Shown here: positions 8,153 to 16,862 of the stretch, one piece after another
Layout of the letters: each line of letters starts with the position of its first letter
Position numbering within the stretch: the first letter of the stretch is position 1
From: DASXRC01 sp036506495
GTDB taxonomy: Bacteria; Actinomycetota; Actinomycetes; Mycobacteriales; Micromonosporaceae
Direction of reading: 5' to 3'
DNA: 64,000 bases
NCBI GenBank assembly: GCA_036506495.1
Contig: DASXRQ010000136.1
Location: 5,789 to 69,788, forward strand
Notes under the pieces: generated by a model
Told to the model about the DNA's origin: nothing
Databases searched by the model: none
Seen by the model: only the letters and a program-made list of their open reading frames with translations
Program-made: the position numbers and the translations under genes

Positions 8153-9838
8153 ATGACCACGGACCCGACCGCCGGGGCGGCCACCGATGCGCACGAACCG
8201 CGGGGCACACCGGCGCTGAAACACAGTCCGTGGCTCGTGCTGTTCACGCTCTGCCTGGGCTTCTTCATGATCTTGCTCGATACGACGATCGTGAACATCG
8301 CGATCCCCAACATGATCGACAAGCTGCACGCGTCGCTCGACGAGATCCTGTGGATTCTCAACGCGTACGTTCTCGTGTTCGCGGTGCTGCTGATCACCTC
8401 GGGCCGGCTCGGCGACCTGTACGGGCCGAAGCGGCTGTTCGTGCTCGGCCTGATCGTGTTCACGCTGGCGTCGGTCGCCTGTGGCCTTTCACAGAGCCCA
8501 ACCCAGTTGATCATTTTCCGGATCGTCCAGGGGATCGGTGGCGCGTTGCTGACGCCGCAGACCCTGTCGACGCTGACCGTGATCTTTCCGCCGGAACGAA
8601 GAGGTGCGGCGTTCGGCATCTGGGGCGCGGTCGCCGGCGTGGCGACGATCGCCGGCCCGACTCTGGGTGGCTGGCTCGTGACCAACTGGGACTGGCGGTG
8701 GATCTTCCTGGTCAATCTGCCGGTGGGCATCGTGACCCTGATCCTGGCGATCATCGTGATGCCCGACATCCAGCTGCACCGCCGGCACCAGCTCGACTGG
8801 GTCGGCACCGCGCTCGTCACGCTCGGGCTGTTCCTGGTCTGCTACGGCCTGATCGAGGGGCAGTCCCACGACTGGGGCACGGCGTGGGGCCCGATCACGA
8901 TCCCCGAGATCATCGCGGCCGGTGTGGTCATCATCGGCCTGTTCCTGGTGCAGCAGGCCGCGCAGCAGCGTCGGGGCGAGCCGCTGATCCCGTTCGGCAT
9001 CTTCGCCGACCGCAACTTCTCGGTCATGAACGGTGTGGTCGCGGCCATCGCGTTCGGCATGTTGGGTCTGTTCATCCCGCTCGTCATCTACCTGCAGTCG
9101 GTGCTGGGCCTTACCGCCCTGCAGGCCGGCCTCACGACGGCGCCGATGTCGCTGATCTCGATGGTGGTCGCGCCGGTCGCCGGCCGGCTCTCCGACCGGC
9201 GCGGCGGCAAGTTCATCCTGTTCTTCGGGCTCACGCTCTGGTCGGTGGGTCTCAGCATCGTGGTCGCGTCGGCGCACGTGAACTCCAACCGCGGCGACCT
9301 AATGCCCGGGCTGCTGGTGGCCGGGCTGGGGCTGGGCTGCACATTCGCGCCGCTGCAGACGATCGCCATGCGCAATATCCAGCCGATGGCCGCCGGGGCG
9401 GCATCCGGCCTCATCAACACGACCCGCCAGCTGGGAGCGGTCATCGGGTCCGCCGCCGTGGGCGCGCTGTTGCAGGCGCAGCTCGCCAGCAAGCTGTCGG
9501 CGCAGGCGCAGGCAAACGCGGCGAGCCTGCCGCCGGATGTGCGGGGCCGCTTCGTCCAGGGCTTCCAGGACCTCGCTTCGAAGGGGCTCGAGGTGGGCGC
9601 CGGGCAGAGCGGCGCCAAGCTGCCGCCGGGCACGCCCGCGCAGGTGATCCAGCTGGCGCTGAAGACGTTCCACGAGGGGTTCACCGCCGCGATGCGGACG
9701 ACGCTGGTGCTGCCGCTGGCGGTGCTGGCCGCGGCCGCCCTCGCCGTCCTGCTGGTCAAGCAGCCGAGAGTCAAACGCGGGGCCCCGCCCGCCGCCGGGG
9801 AGGCCGTCCCCGCCGGCGCGCCGGCCTCGAATGCCTGA
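8153..9838 (+). CDS. MFS drug exporter, DHA2/EmrB-QacA type, 14 TM
   Basis: A 561-residue polytopic membrane protein. Early segments show the DHA2 patterns LDTTIVNIAIP in helix 1, GRLGDLYGPKRLF (motif A) between helices 2 and 3, and the motif C-like glycine-rich GAVAGVATIAGPTLGGWL in helix 5. Length and about 14 helices fit proton-driven multidrug exporters of this class. A hydrophilic stretch before the last helix is longer than usual. The ATG at 8153 has GAGGAG upstream. The convergent TetR gene downstream is a possible regulator. Confidence 0.9.
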   Translation: MTTDPTAGAATDAHEPRGTPALKHSPWLVLFTLCLGFFMILLDTTIVNIAIPNMIDKLHASLDEILWILNAYVLVFAVLLITSGRLGDLYGPKRLFVLGLIVFTLASVACGLSQSPTQLIIFRIVQGIGGALLTPQTLSTLTVIFPPERRGAAFGIWGAVAGVATIAGPTLGGWLVTNWDWRWIFLVNLPVGIVTLILAIIVMPDIQLHRRHQLDWVGTALVTLGLFLVCYGLIEGQSHDWGTAWGPITIPEIIAAGVVIIGLFLVQQAAQQRRGEPLIPFGIFADRNFSVMNGVVAAIAFGMLGLFIPLVIYLQSVLGLTALQAGLTTAPMSLISMVVAPVAGRLSDRRGGKFILFFGLTLWSVGLSIVVASAHVNSNRGDLMPGLLVAGLGLGCTFAPLQTIAMRNIQPMAAGAASGLINTTRQLGAVIGSAAVGALLQAQLASKLSAQAQANAASLPPDVRGRFVQGFQDLASKGLEVGAGQSGAKLPPGTPAQVIQLALKTFHEGFTAAMRTTLVLPLAVLAAAALAVLLVKQPRVKRGAPPAAGEAVPAGAPASNA

Positions 9839-9886
9839 GCCCAGCCGGCGGAGATGCCGGTAGCCCGGGGCCGGGCGGGCGGGAGG

Positions 9887-10507
9887 CTAGACCGAGGCGG
9901 TCAGGGCGGCCGCGGTCGCGGTTGCCATCCGGCCGAGGTACTCGTCCGAGACCGGGCCTCGGGCTACCGCGATCCGCCAGTACAGCGGGCCGACGATCAG
10001 GTCGACGGCGGCGTCGGGGTCGTACTCGACCGGCAGTTCGCCGCGCTCGACGGCGCGACCGATCAACCGCAGGCCGACGTCGCGCTGATTGCCGTGCAAC
10101 GCGGCCTGCAGCGTCTCGGCGATCTGCGGGTTGCGGGCCGCCTCGGCGAGGAGGTCCGGGATGATCTGAGAGGCGATCGGGTGCCGCAGCGCCCGCGCCG
10201 CGATGTGGAGCAGGAGTTCGAGGTCGCCGCGCAGGCTGCCGGTGTCCGGCAGTGGCAGGCGCTGCCCGGCGATCCCGGAGACCACCTCCAGCACCATCTC
10301 GAGCTTCGAGCTCCACCGCCGGTACACCGCCGTCTTCCCGACGCCGGCGCGGCGGGCGACCGCCTCGATCGAGAGCCGCCCGTACCCGACGCTCGCCAGC
10401 TCGGCTAGCACCGCCCCGCGGATGGCCTCGGTGATCTCTTCGCGGAGTACGGCGGCACCCGCCGGAGCTCGTCGGGCTTCGGTCGACACCCGGCGAATAT
10501 AGCGCAA
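9887..10507 (-). CDS. TetR/AcrR family transcriptional regulator
   Basis: A 206-residue repressor. The N-terminal helix-turn-helix is clear (YGRLSIEAVARRAGVGKTAVYRRW, about residues 42-65), and the C-terminal ligand domain ends in a long helix. It is convergent to the MFS exporter and divergent from the Wzm-like permease. Two copies of a palindrome (ACGGT-N5-ACCGT type) lie just upstream, fitting autoregulation and control of the divergent operon. A GTG start 18 bp downstream (10489) is also possible. Confidence 0.9.
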   Translation of the reverse strand: MRYIRRVSTEARRAPAGAAVLREEITEAIRGAVLAELASVGYGRLSIEAVARRAGVGKTAVYRRWSSKLEMVLEVVSGIAGQRLPLPDTGSLRGDLELLLHIAARALRHPIASQIIPDLLAEAARNPQIAETLQAALHGNQRDVGLRLIGRAVERGELPVEYDPDAAVDLIVGPLYWRIAVARGPVSDEYLGRMATATAAALTASV

Positions 10508-10510
10508 CGA

Positions 10511-10580
10511 CGATACGGTTGCGTACCGACGTACGGGCTATTAATATTCACGCTACGTCGATACGGTGGCGTACCGTCCG
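10511..10580. promoter_or_regulatory. Two TetR-type operators between divergent genes
   Basis: Near-identical sites at 10511-10532 and 10559-10580 share CGATACGGT-(T/G)-GCGTACCG. The second holds a perfect ACGGT-N5-ACCGT palindrome and the first has one mismatch. They are 48 bp apart and flank an AT-rich TATTAATATT stretch that would suit a -10 region. The position between tetR and the ABC exporter operon suggests that one regulator controls both directions. Confidence 0.65.
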
Positions 10581-10639
10581 ATGAGACGGATAACCTCTGT
10601 TGACCACGGTTAGTGACGAAGCGAAGATCGGAGTCCTCG

Positions 10640-11539
10640 ATGCGACAGGCCGCCGTGGCCAACCGCTCACACTCGCCGTCCCTGGCGGAGCTGGCGAGCC
10701 GGTACGGCCTTCGCGTGGCCGGCGACCGGCCGGGGCTGGCCGCGTACACCCGGCTGGTGTGGTCCTACCGCCACTTCATCGTCGCCTTCGGCACCGCGAA
10801 GAACGCCGCGTCCCTGTCGACCGCCCGTCTCGGAAAGCTCTGGCAGGTGATCACCCCGCTCGTCAACGCGGCCGTCTACTTCCTGCTGTTCGGCGTCCTG
10901 CTGAACACCCGTCGCAACATCGAGAACTTCACCGCCTTCCTCTGCATCGGCGTCTTCGTGTTCGGGTTCACCCAGCAGGTCGTCATGTCGGGGATACGAG
11001 CGATCGGCGACAACCTCGGCCTGGTCCGCGCGCTGCAGTTTCCGCGCGCGGCCCTGCCGGTCTCCGCCACGCTGACCCAGCTACAGCAGTTCGCCTACTC
11101 GATGGGCGTTCTGCTGCTGATCGTCGTGGCGAGCGGGGACACACCGAGCCTCAAGTGGCCGCTGTTGGTGCCCACGCTCGTGCTGCAACTGATCTTCAGC
11201 GGCGGCCTCTCGCTCGGGCTGGCGCGGATGGGATCCACGGTCGCCGACCTCAAGCACCTGATGCCGTTCGTGCTGCGCACCTGGATGTACGCGTCCGGCG
11301 TCTTCTACTCGGTGACGAGGTTCGAGGAACACCTGCCCGCCGCCTTCGCCAAGCTGCTGGAACTGAACCCGATGCTGATCTACATCGAGCTCGCCCGGCA
11401 GGCCCTGCTCGAGGTGCCGCCCGCGCCCGGCCTGCCCGTGCCGGTGATGTGGCTGGCGGCCCTCGGTTGGGCGGTCGTCGTCGGCCTTGGCGGGTACATC
11501 TACTTCTGGCTTGGCGAGAAGGAGTACGGCCGTGGCTGA
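10640..11539 (+). CDS. Polysaccharide/teichoic-acid ABC exporter permease (Wzm/TagG-like)
   Basis: A 299-residue ABC-2 type permease with about six membrane helices (LWQVITPLVNAAVYFLLFGVLL first; a characteristic LNPMLIYIELARQALLE motif before the last helix). It should form the channel that moves lipid-linked polysaccharide across the membrane with the next gene's ATPase. ATG 10640 has GGAG 7 bp upstream; an earlier GTG at 10613 lacks a good site. First gene of a probable operon running to 14737, under the two palindromic operators upstream. Confidence 0.85.
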   Translation: MRQAAVANRSHSPSLAELASRYGLRVAGDRPGLAAYTRLVWSYRHFIVAFGTAKNAASLSTARLGKLWQVITPLVNAAVYFLLFGVLLNTRRNIENFTAFLCIGVFVFGFTQQVVMSGIRAIGDNLGLVRALQFPRAALPVSATLTQLQQFAYSMGVLLLIVVASGDTPSLKWPLLVPTLVLQLIFSGGLSLGLARMGSTVADLKHLMPFVLRTWMYASGVFYSVTRFEEHLPAAFAKLLELNPMLIYIELARQALLEVPPAPGLPVPVMWLAALGWAVVVGLGGYIYFWLGEKEYGRG

Positions 11540-12338
11540 GCGCACCGAGGCGAGCGGCAGCGTGTCCGTCATTGACGACGGCCGGGTTCCCACGGTCGTG
11601 GTGGACGACGTCCACGTCGTCTATCGCGTGCACGCCCCGGTCCCGGGCAACACCCCTCTCACGGCGTTCAAGCGGATCGTCTCGCGCGCACCGTCGCCGA
11701 CCATCCGCGAGGTGCACGCGGTCAAGGGCGTGAGCCTCGTCGCGTACCAGGGCGAGGCCATCGGCGTGATCGGCAGCAACGGCTCGGGAAAGTCCACGCT
11801 GCTGCGCGCGATCGCTGGGCTGCTGCCGACACACCGCGGGTCGGTCTACACGAAGGGCCAGCCATCCCTGCTGGGCGTCAACGCGGCACTGCTGAACGAT
11901 CTGTCCGGTGAGCGCAACGTCGAGCTCGGTTGCCTGGCGATGGGCATGACCAAGGCAGACGTACGCGAGCAGCGGCAGGAGATCATCGACTTCTCCGGCA
12001 TCAACGAACACGGCGATTTCAGCTCGTTGCCGATGCGCACCTACTCGTCGGGCATGGCGGCGCGGCTCCGGTTCTCGATCGCGGCCGCCAAGAGGCACGA
12101 GGTACTGCTGATCGACGAGGCCCTGGCCACCGGCGACGCGAAGTTCCGCCAGCGCAGCGAGGAGCGCGTGCGAGAGCTGCGTAAGGAGGCCGGGACGGTC
12201 GTCCTGGTGAGCCACCAGGCCAACACCATCCGAGAGACCTGCGAGCGCACGATCTGGCTGGAGGCGGGCGTCATCCGCATGGACGGCCCGACCGGCGAGG
12301 TGGTCGACGCGTACGAGGCGTTCGCCAAGTCGAAGTAG
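11532..12338 (+). CDS. Polysaccharide/teichoic-acid ABC exporter ATPase (Wzt/TagH-like)
   Basis: A 268-residue ATPase with Walker A GSNGSGKST (81-89), the signature YSSGMAARL in place of LSGGQ, Walker B VLLIDEAL and H-loop SHQ. The YSSGM signature is typical of the TagH/Wzt class that pairs with ABC-2 permeases. There is no C-terminal glycan-binding domain, so chain length is probably not sensed here. GTG 11532 overlaps the permease by 8 bp with GAAGGAG upstream, so the two are translationally coupled. Confidence 0.9.
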   Translation: MAERTEASGSVSVIDDGRVPTVVVDDVHVVYRVHAPVPGNTPLTAFKRIVSRAPSPTIREVHAVKGVSLVAYQGEAIGVIGSNGSGKSTLLRAIAGLLPTHRGSVYTKGQPSLLGVNAALLNDLSGERNVELGCLAMGMTKADVREQRQEIIDFSGINEHGDFSSLPMRTYSSGMAARLRFSIAAAKRHEVLLIDEALATGDAKFRQRSEERVRELRKEAGTVVLVSHQANTIRETCERTIWLEAGVIRMDGPTGEVVDAYEAFAKSK

Positions 12339-12349
12339 GCACGCAACCG

Positions 12350-13720
12350 ATGGCCGATTGGGCGGCACTCCGAGCGCGCGTCGACGGCGAGGTGATCCTG
12401 CCCGCCGCGCCGGGCTACGACGCAGCCCGAAGGCCGGCCATCGCGCGCTTCCACGACGTCCGTCCGGCGGCCGTCGTGCGGTGCGCCACGCCGGCGGACG
12501 CCGCGGAGACCCTGTCGTACGCCCGCCGGTCCGGCCTGCGCGTGGCCGTCCGCTGCGGTGGTCACTGCTTCGCCGGCAGGTCCTCGACCGAGGGCATCGT
12601 GGTGGACGTCACCCCCATGAACTCGGTGGCCGTGCACGACGGGACCGTCACGGTGGGTGCCGGAACGCGTCTCGGCGACCTGTACGACGCGCTCGCCGGC
12701 CACGGCGTGACCATCCCGGCCGGATGCGGCCCCACCGTCGGCATCGCGGGCCTCACCCTGGGCGGCGGGCTCGGCGTGCTGGGCCGGATGTACGGACTGA
12801 CCTGCGACGGCTTGCGGTCCGCGCAGGTGGTGCTGCCCGGCGGTCGGACGATCGTGTGCGACGAGCGGCGCGACGCGGACCTGTTCTGGGCGCTGCGCGG
12901 CGGCGGCAACGGCACCGTCGGGGTGGTGACCTCGCTGGAGTTCGGGACCGTGCCGGCGCCCGCATCGACCGCGTTCCACCTGACCTGGCCGTACCCGGCC
13001 GCGGCCGCGGTGATCCAGGCCTGGCAGGCCTGGTCACCCGACGCCTCGGACGAGCTCGCCGCCAGCCTGCTCATCTCGGCGGCCGCCAACACCGCCCGCG
13101 CACCCGTCATCAGCGTGTTCGGCGCGATGGCGGGCGCGGAGGCCGCGTGTCGGACGGCGCTGGACGAGCTGGCCGCGCGGGTTGGCCCGCCGCCCGCCTC
13201 CGCCGCGTTCCGGCACGGATCACACCGGCAGGTCAAGCGGTATCTGTCCACGTTGGACGTCCACGGCGATGGGCCTCGGCCGGACGGGGTGCCGACCGAG
13301 GACGACGGGCACGCATACAGCAAGTCCGAGTTTTTCGCCCAGACACTGCCCGCCGACGCGGTAGCCGCCCTGGTCGACCACCTCACGAGAGACCGGATGC
13401 CCGGCCAGTCGCGGGAGCTGGACTTCACGCCGTGGGGCGGTGCCTACAATCGGGTACCCGTCGAGGCGGCGGCGTTTCCCCATCGCGATGCTCGCTTCCT
13501 GCTCAAGCAGGCCGTCGTCGTCGACGCCGGGGCGTCGGCGGCCGAGCGGCGGGCGGCCACGCGGTGGTTGGTGCGGTCCTGGGAGCTCGCACACCGATGG
13601 GGGACCGGCGGGGTGTACCCCAACTTCCCGGATCCCGACCTGCCGGACCCGGACGCCGCGTACTACGGCGCGAACCTCCCCCGGCTGCGTGAGGTCATCC
13701 GGACGTACGGTCGAAGCTGA
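12350..13720 (+). CDS. FAD-linked oxidoreductase, berberine-bridge-enzyme-like
   Basis: A 456-residue protein with an N-terminal FAD-binding PCMH domain and a C-terminal BBE tail (YPNFPDPDLPDP, then YYGANLPRLREV). His72 in CGGHCFAG is the expected 8-alpha-histidyl FAD attachment site. Cys126 lies in AGCGPTVG, one residue ahead of the Cys position in the CPTVG pattern of bicovalent enzymes, so a second covalent bond is uncertain. These enzymes oxidise alcohols or amines, often in specialised metabolism. It starts 11 bp after the ABC ATPase. Confidence 0.85.
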   Translation: MADWAALRARVDGEVILPAAPGYDAARRPAIARFHDVRPAAVVRCATPADAAETLSYARRSGLRVAVRCGGHCFAGRSSTEGIVVDVTPMNSVAVHDGTVTVGAGTRLGDLYDALAGHGVTIPAGCGPTVGIAGLTLGGGLGVLGRMYGLTCDGLRSAQVVLPGGRTIVCDERRDADLFWALRGGGNGTVGVVTSLEFGTVPAPASTAFHLTWPYPAAAAVIQAWQAWSPDASDELAASLLISAAANTARAPVISVFGAMAGAEAACRTALDELAARVGPPPASAAFRHGSHRQVKRYLSTLDVHGDGPRPDGVPTEDDGHAYSKSEFFAQTLPADAVAALVDHLTRDRMPGQSRELDFTPWGGAYNRVPVEAAAFPHRDARFLLKQAVVVDAGASAAERRAATRWLVRSWELAHRWGTGGVYPNFPDPDLPDPDAAYYGANLPRLREVIRTYGRS

Positions 13721-13756
13721 CAGGCACCGACGAGCCGACGGGCACAAGGGGGAGCC

Positions 13757-14737
13757 ATGGAGTACGCACGGTTGGGGTCGACGGGACTGCGGGTGTCGCG
13801 GATCTGCCTCGGCATGATGAGCTTCGGCAATCAGACCGAGCGTGCCTGGCACATCGGCGCGGACGAGGCCGAGCCCATCGTCCGCCGCGCGGTCGACGCG
13901 GGCGTCATCTTCTTCGATACCGCCGATGTCTACGACAAGGGCGCCAGCGAAGAGATCACCGGCCGGTTGCTCGGCAAGCTGTTCGGCGAGCGCGACGACT
14001 ACGTCCTCGCGACGAAGGTGCGCTTTCCCATGGGACCCGGCCCAAACGACCAGGGCCTGTCGCGCAAGCACATCCTGGCGAGCATCGACGCCTCGCTGCG
14101 CCGGCTGGGCACCGACCACGTCGACCTCTACCAGATCCACCGCTGGGACTACCAGACGCCGATCGAGGAGACCATGGAGGCTCTGCATGACGTCGTGCGC
14201 GCCGGCAAGGCCCGCTATCTCGGCGCGTCCAGCATGTTCGCCTGGCAGTTCGCCAAGGCGCAGAACACCGCGCAGGCCGCCGGCTGGACCCGGTTCACGT
14301 CGATGCAGAACCACTACAACCTCGTCTACCGCGAGGAGGAGCGCGAGATGATCCCGCTCTGCCTCGACCAAGGCGTCGGCATCATCCCGTGGAGTCCGCT
14401 GGCCCGCGGGCTGCTCGCCGGGAATCGGGAGCGCGGCGGTGCGGCGGGGACGGTACGCGCCGGGAACGATCCGTTGGCCGAGGAGATGTACTCCGACGAG
14501 GACTTCGACGTCGTCGACGCCGTGCGCACGGTCGCGGCCGACCGCGGGCTGCCACCGGCGCAGATCGCGCTGGCGTGGCTGCTGGGCCGGCCGGGCGTCA
14601 CCGCGCCGATCGTGGGCGCGACGAGGCTCGGTCACCTCGAGGACGCCATCGCGGCGGTCGACGTAGAGCTCAGCGATGACGAGATCGGCCGCCTGGAGGC
14701 GCCGTACCGGCCACACCGCGTCCTCGGCCACGCCTGA
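13757..14737 (+). CDS. Aldo/keto reductase
   Basis: A 326-residue TIM-barrel NADPH oxidoreductase. The catalytic tetrad is visible: D54 and Y59 in FFDTADVYDKG, K87 in LATKV, and H128 in YQIHRW. The C-terminal GATRLGHLEDAI binds the cofactor phosphate. Such enzymes reduce aldehydes and ketones; the precise substrate is unknown. It follows the flavin oxidoreductase by 36 bp with AAGGGGGA upstream, probably as the last gene of the exporter operon. Its end is 16 bp from the convergent kinase gene. Confidence 0.9.
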   Translation: MEYARLGSTGLRVSRICLGMMSFGNQTERAWHIGADEAEPIVRRAVDAGVIFFDTADVYDKGASEEITGRLLGKLFGERDDYVLATKVRFPMGPGPNDQGLSRKHILASIDASLRRLGTDHVDLYQIHRWDYQTPIEETMEALHDVVRAGKARYLGASSMFAWQFAKAQNTAQAAGWTRFTSMQNHYNLVYREEEREMIPLCLDQGVGIIPWSPLARGLLAGNRERGGAAGTVRAGNDPLAEEMYSDEDFDVVDAVRTVAADRGLPPAQIALAWLLGRPGVTAPIVGATRLGHLEDAIAAVDVELSDDEIGRLEAPYRPHRVLGHA

Positions 14738-14753
14738 GCCGAGCCCGACCCGG

Positions 14754-15506
14754 TCAGGTACCGCTGATCGACCAGGCGCGGACGCCACCGATGATGCCGG
14801 CCGTGTTCGGCACGACCACCACGTCGTCGCCCATCCGAGCGAGCTGCTCGGGGCGGATCAGGCGGGCGTTCCCGCCGCCGAGGTAGAGCCGATCCCAACA
14901 GAAGACGGGGCGCAGGCCGTCCACGACGGCGCGGACCCGCCGGGACCAGAACGTGTCTCCCAGCCGGCGGCGCTCCTGCTCGCCGATGTAGGTGTCGTAG
15001 CTGGTGCCCCAGCGGACGGGGGCCAGCGAGAGCTCCAGGTGCGGGGCGAGGCGGCCGCCGTCGAACAATGCGCAGCCGAGCCCGGTGCCCAGTGTGAGCA
15101 CCAGCTCGAGGCCCGCGCCGGCCACAACGCCGGCCCCATGCACCTCGGCGTCGTTGAGGACGAGCGTGGGTACGCCGAACGCGTCGGCCAGCGCGGTCCG
15201 GGCGTCGAAGCCCGACCACTCCTCGACCAGGGCCGGATCGACCTTGGTACGCGGGCCGCTGCGCGTCACGTAGTGCGGGGTGGCGACGACCACGCCGTGC
15301 CGGATCATTCCCGGCATGCCGACGGTGGCGCGATCCGGCCGGGGCAGGTTCGCGGCCAGCTCGGTCAGCGTCTTGACGAACAGCGCCGGCGGCAGCGGGT
15401 ACGGCGTGGCTACCCGGAGCGGGTGAGCTCGCATCGTGCCCGACTCGTCGAGCACCGAGCCCTTGATCCCCCCGCCGCCGCAGTCGATCGCCAAGGTCGT
15501 TACCAC
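14754..15506 (-). CDS. ROK family kinase, polyphosphate-glucokinase-like
   Basis: A 250-residue sugar kinase-fold protein. The phosphate-binding motif DCGGGGIKG (8-16), the catalytic region LNDAEVHGAG (usually NDAD) and TLGTGLGCALFDGG match polyphosphate glucokinases, which phosphorylate glucose using polyphosphate or ATP. The Asp in NDAE is the likely base. Length (about 250) fits this subfamily rather than the longer ROK repressors. GTG 15506 is chosen as the first start just before the conserved domain. Polyphosphate use is inferred from similarity only. Confidence 0.8.
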   Translation of the reverse strand: MVTTLAIDCGGGGIKGSVLDESGTMRAHPLRVATPYPLPPALFVKTLTELAANLPRPDRATVGMPGMIRHGVVVATPHYVTRSGPRTKVDPALVEEWSGFDARTALADAFGVPTLVLNDAEVHGAGVVAGAGLELVLTLGTGLGCALFDGGRLAPHLELSLAPVRWGTSYDTYIGEQERRRLGDTFWSRRVRAVVDGLRPVFCWDRLYLGGGNARLIRPEQLARMGDDVVVVPNTAGIIGGVRAWSISGT

Positions 15507-15640
15507 GTCACCAGTGTCCCAGCCGGGCCGGCGGAACCTCACAGTCGGGTCACAGCCTCAACACATAAGGACGGCAGCCGGGCACGGCACGGTTGGTCAC
15601 ACGGCAGTCGAACCACACGCCGACAGAACGGAGGCACCAC

Positions 15641-15928
15641 GTGATCGGGCGGGAGCGCGGCCTGCGACGGGCCGCAGTGATCACCACCGCGATGGGTGTG
15701 GCCAGCGTCGCCGGCGCGGTCGCCGTCGCGCTGGCGGCGCGCGCCGACGACCACGCCGCTCCGACGACGGGAACGTCGACGGCGGACAGCGGGTCGGCCA
15801 CCGCCGGATCCTCCGACTCCGGCAGCGGTACGGGGACGGGACAGTCGTCGACCGACGGCGGCTCCGGCTGGCCCTCGCTGTCCGGCAGCAGCGGCGGCTC
15901 CGGCGACGCCACGTCGGGAGGGTCGTGA
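15641..15928 (+). CDS. Small Ser/Gly-rich membrane-anchored protein of the redox operon
   Basis: A 95-residue protein. One N-terminal membrane helix (AAVITTAMGVASVAGAVAVALAA) is followed by about 55 residues made almost wholly of Ser, Gly, Thr, Asp and Ala, likely an extracellular disordered tail. GTG 15641 has GGAGG 7 bp upstream. It occupies the place where comparable ApbE operons often encode an FMN-binding protein, but I see no intact flavinylation motif (Asp-x-x-Ser/Thr-Gly-Ala-Thr). Function unknown; possibly an extracytoplasmic linker or acceptor. Confidence 0.7.
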   Translation: MIGRERGLRRAAVITTAMGVASVAGAVAVALAARADDHAAPTTGTSTADSGSATAGSSDSGSGTGTGQSSTDGGSGWPSLSGSSGGSGDATSGGS

Positions 15929-15929
15929 A

Positions 15930-16862
15930 ATGCCGCTGCTGGAACGGCTGCCCGTCGGCGACGATTGTGCACAGTGGATGGTGTGGGGGACGGTCGCCCG
16001 GCTCGTCGTCACCGAACCCGCCGCCCGGGCGGAGGCGACCGCGATCGTACGCGGCGAGCTTGCGAGCATCGACGAGGCGTGCAGCCGGTTCCGTCCCGAC
16101 TCGGAGCTTCGGCGGGTGGCCTCGGCCGCGGGCCGGCCGGTGCGGGTCAGCCCGCTGCTGACCGAGCTCGTCGGGGTGGCGCTGCGCGCGGCGCGGGACA
16201 CCGACGGCGACGTGACGCCGACCGTCGGAGCCGCGCTCGCAACCCTCGGGTACGACCGCGACTTCGCGCTGCTGCCCGGCCGCCGGCTGGTGTCGGCTCT
16301 GACGATCTACCCGGTGCCCGACTGGCGTCGGGTCCGGCTCGAGGGCGACCTGCTGACCGTGCCGGCCGGTGTGGAGCTGGATTTCGGCGCCACCGCCAAG
16401 GCCGCGGCCGCCGACCGCTGCGCCGCGGCCGTGGCCGACCGGTGCGGCGTGGGCGTGCTCGTGGCGCTCGGCGGCGACATCGCCACGGTGGGTCCGGCGC
16501 CCGGGGGCGGCTGGCGGGTGCTGGTGCGGGACCGGCCCGACGACCCGGAGTGTCTGGTGACGCTGCCGGGCGGGGCCGCGCTCGCCACGTCCAGCACGGT
16601 CAGCCGGCGGTGGCGCAGCGCGGACGAGGCGCTACACCACATCATCGACCCGCAGACCGGCCGATCCGCGCGCCCGGTTTGGCGCACGGTGTCGCTCGCC
16701 GCGTTCGACTGCGTACGCGCGAACACGCTCAGCACCGCCGCCGTGGTGCGCGGCCGCCGGGCCGTCGCCTGGCTACGCGGCCTGGGCGCGCCGGCGCGGC
16801 TCGTCGCTACGGACGGCTCGGTCACCCGGCTGGGTGGCTGGCCCGAGCGGGGCGGTGACTGA
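15930..16862 (+). CDS. apbE: FAD:protein FMN transferase (ApbE family)
   Basis: A 310-residue protein of the ApbE family, which moves FMN from FAD onto Thr of target proteins outside the cytoplasm. Family marks include LDFGATAKAAAAD (variant of the usual DLGGIAKG), ALGGDIATVG for FAD binding, and the metal-binding HHIIDPQTGRSA. No clear signal peptide is visible, so it may act in the cytoplasm or use another route. ATG 15930 lies one base after the previous stop. Its target is not obvious in the operon. Confidence 0.85.
   Translation: MPLLERLPVGDDCAQWMVWGTVARLVVTEPAARAEATAIVRGELASIDEACSRFRPDSELRRVASAAGRPVRVSPLLTELVGVALRAARDTDGDVTPTVGAALATLGYDRDFALLPGRRLVSALTIYPVPDWRRVRLEGDLLTVPAGVELDFGATAKAAAADRCAAAVADRCGVGVLVALGGDIATVGPAPGGGWRVLVRDRPDDPECLVTLPGGAALATSSTVSRRWRSADEALHHIIDPQTGRSARPVWRTVSLAAFDCVRANTLSTAAVVRGRRAVAWLRGLGAPARLVATDGSVTRLGGWPERGGD

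Noticed and set aside
13220..14788. 522-codon minus-strand frame opposite the flavin oxidoreductase and aldo/keto reductase
   Set aside because: Shadow frame of two genes with complete catalytic motifs; composition typical of antisense GC-rich DNA.
15779..15925. ApbE flavinylation motif in the Ser/Gly-rich small protein
   Set aside because: Stretches such as DSGSAT and DATSGG resemble but do not match the Asp-x-x-Ser/Thr-Gly-Ala-Thr spacing.
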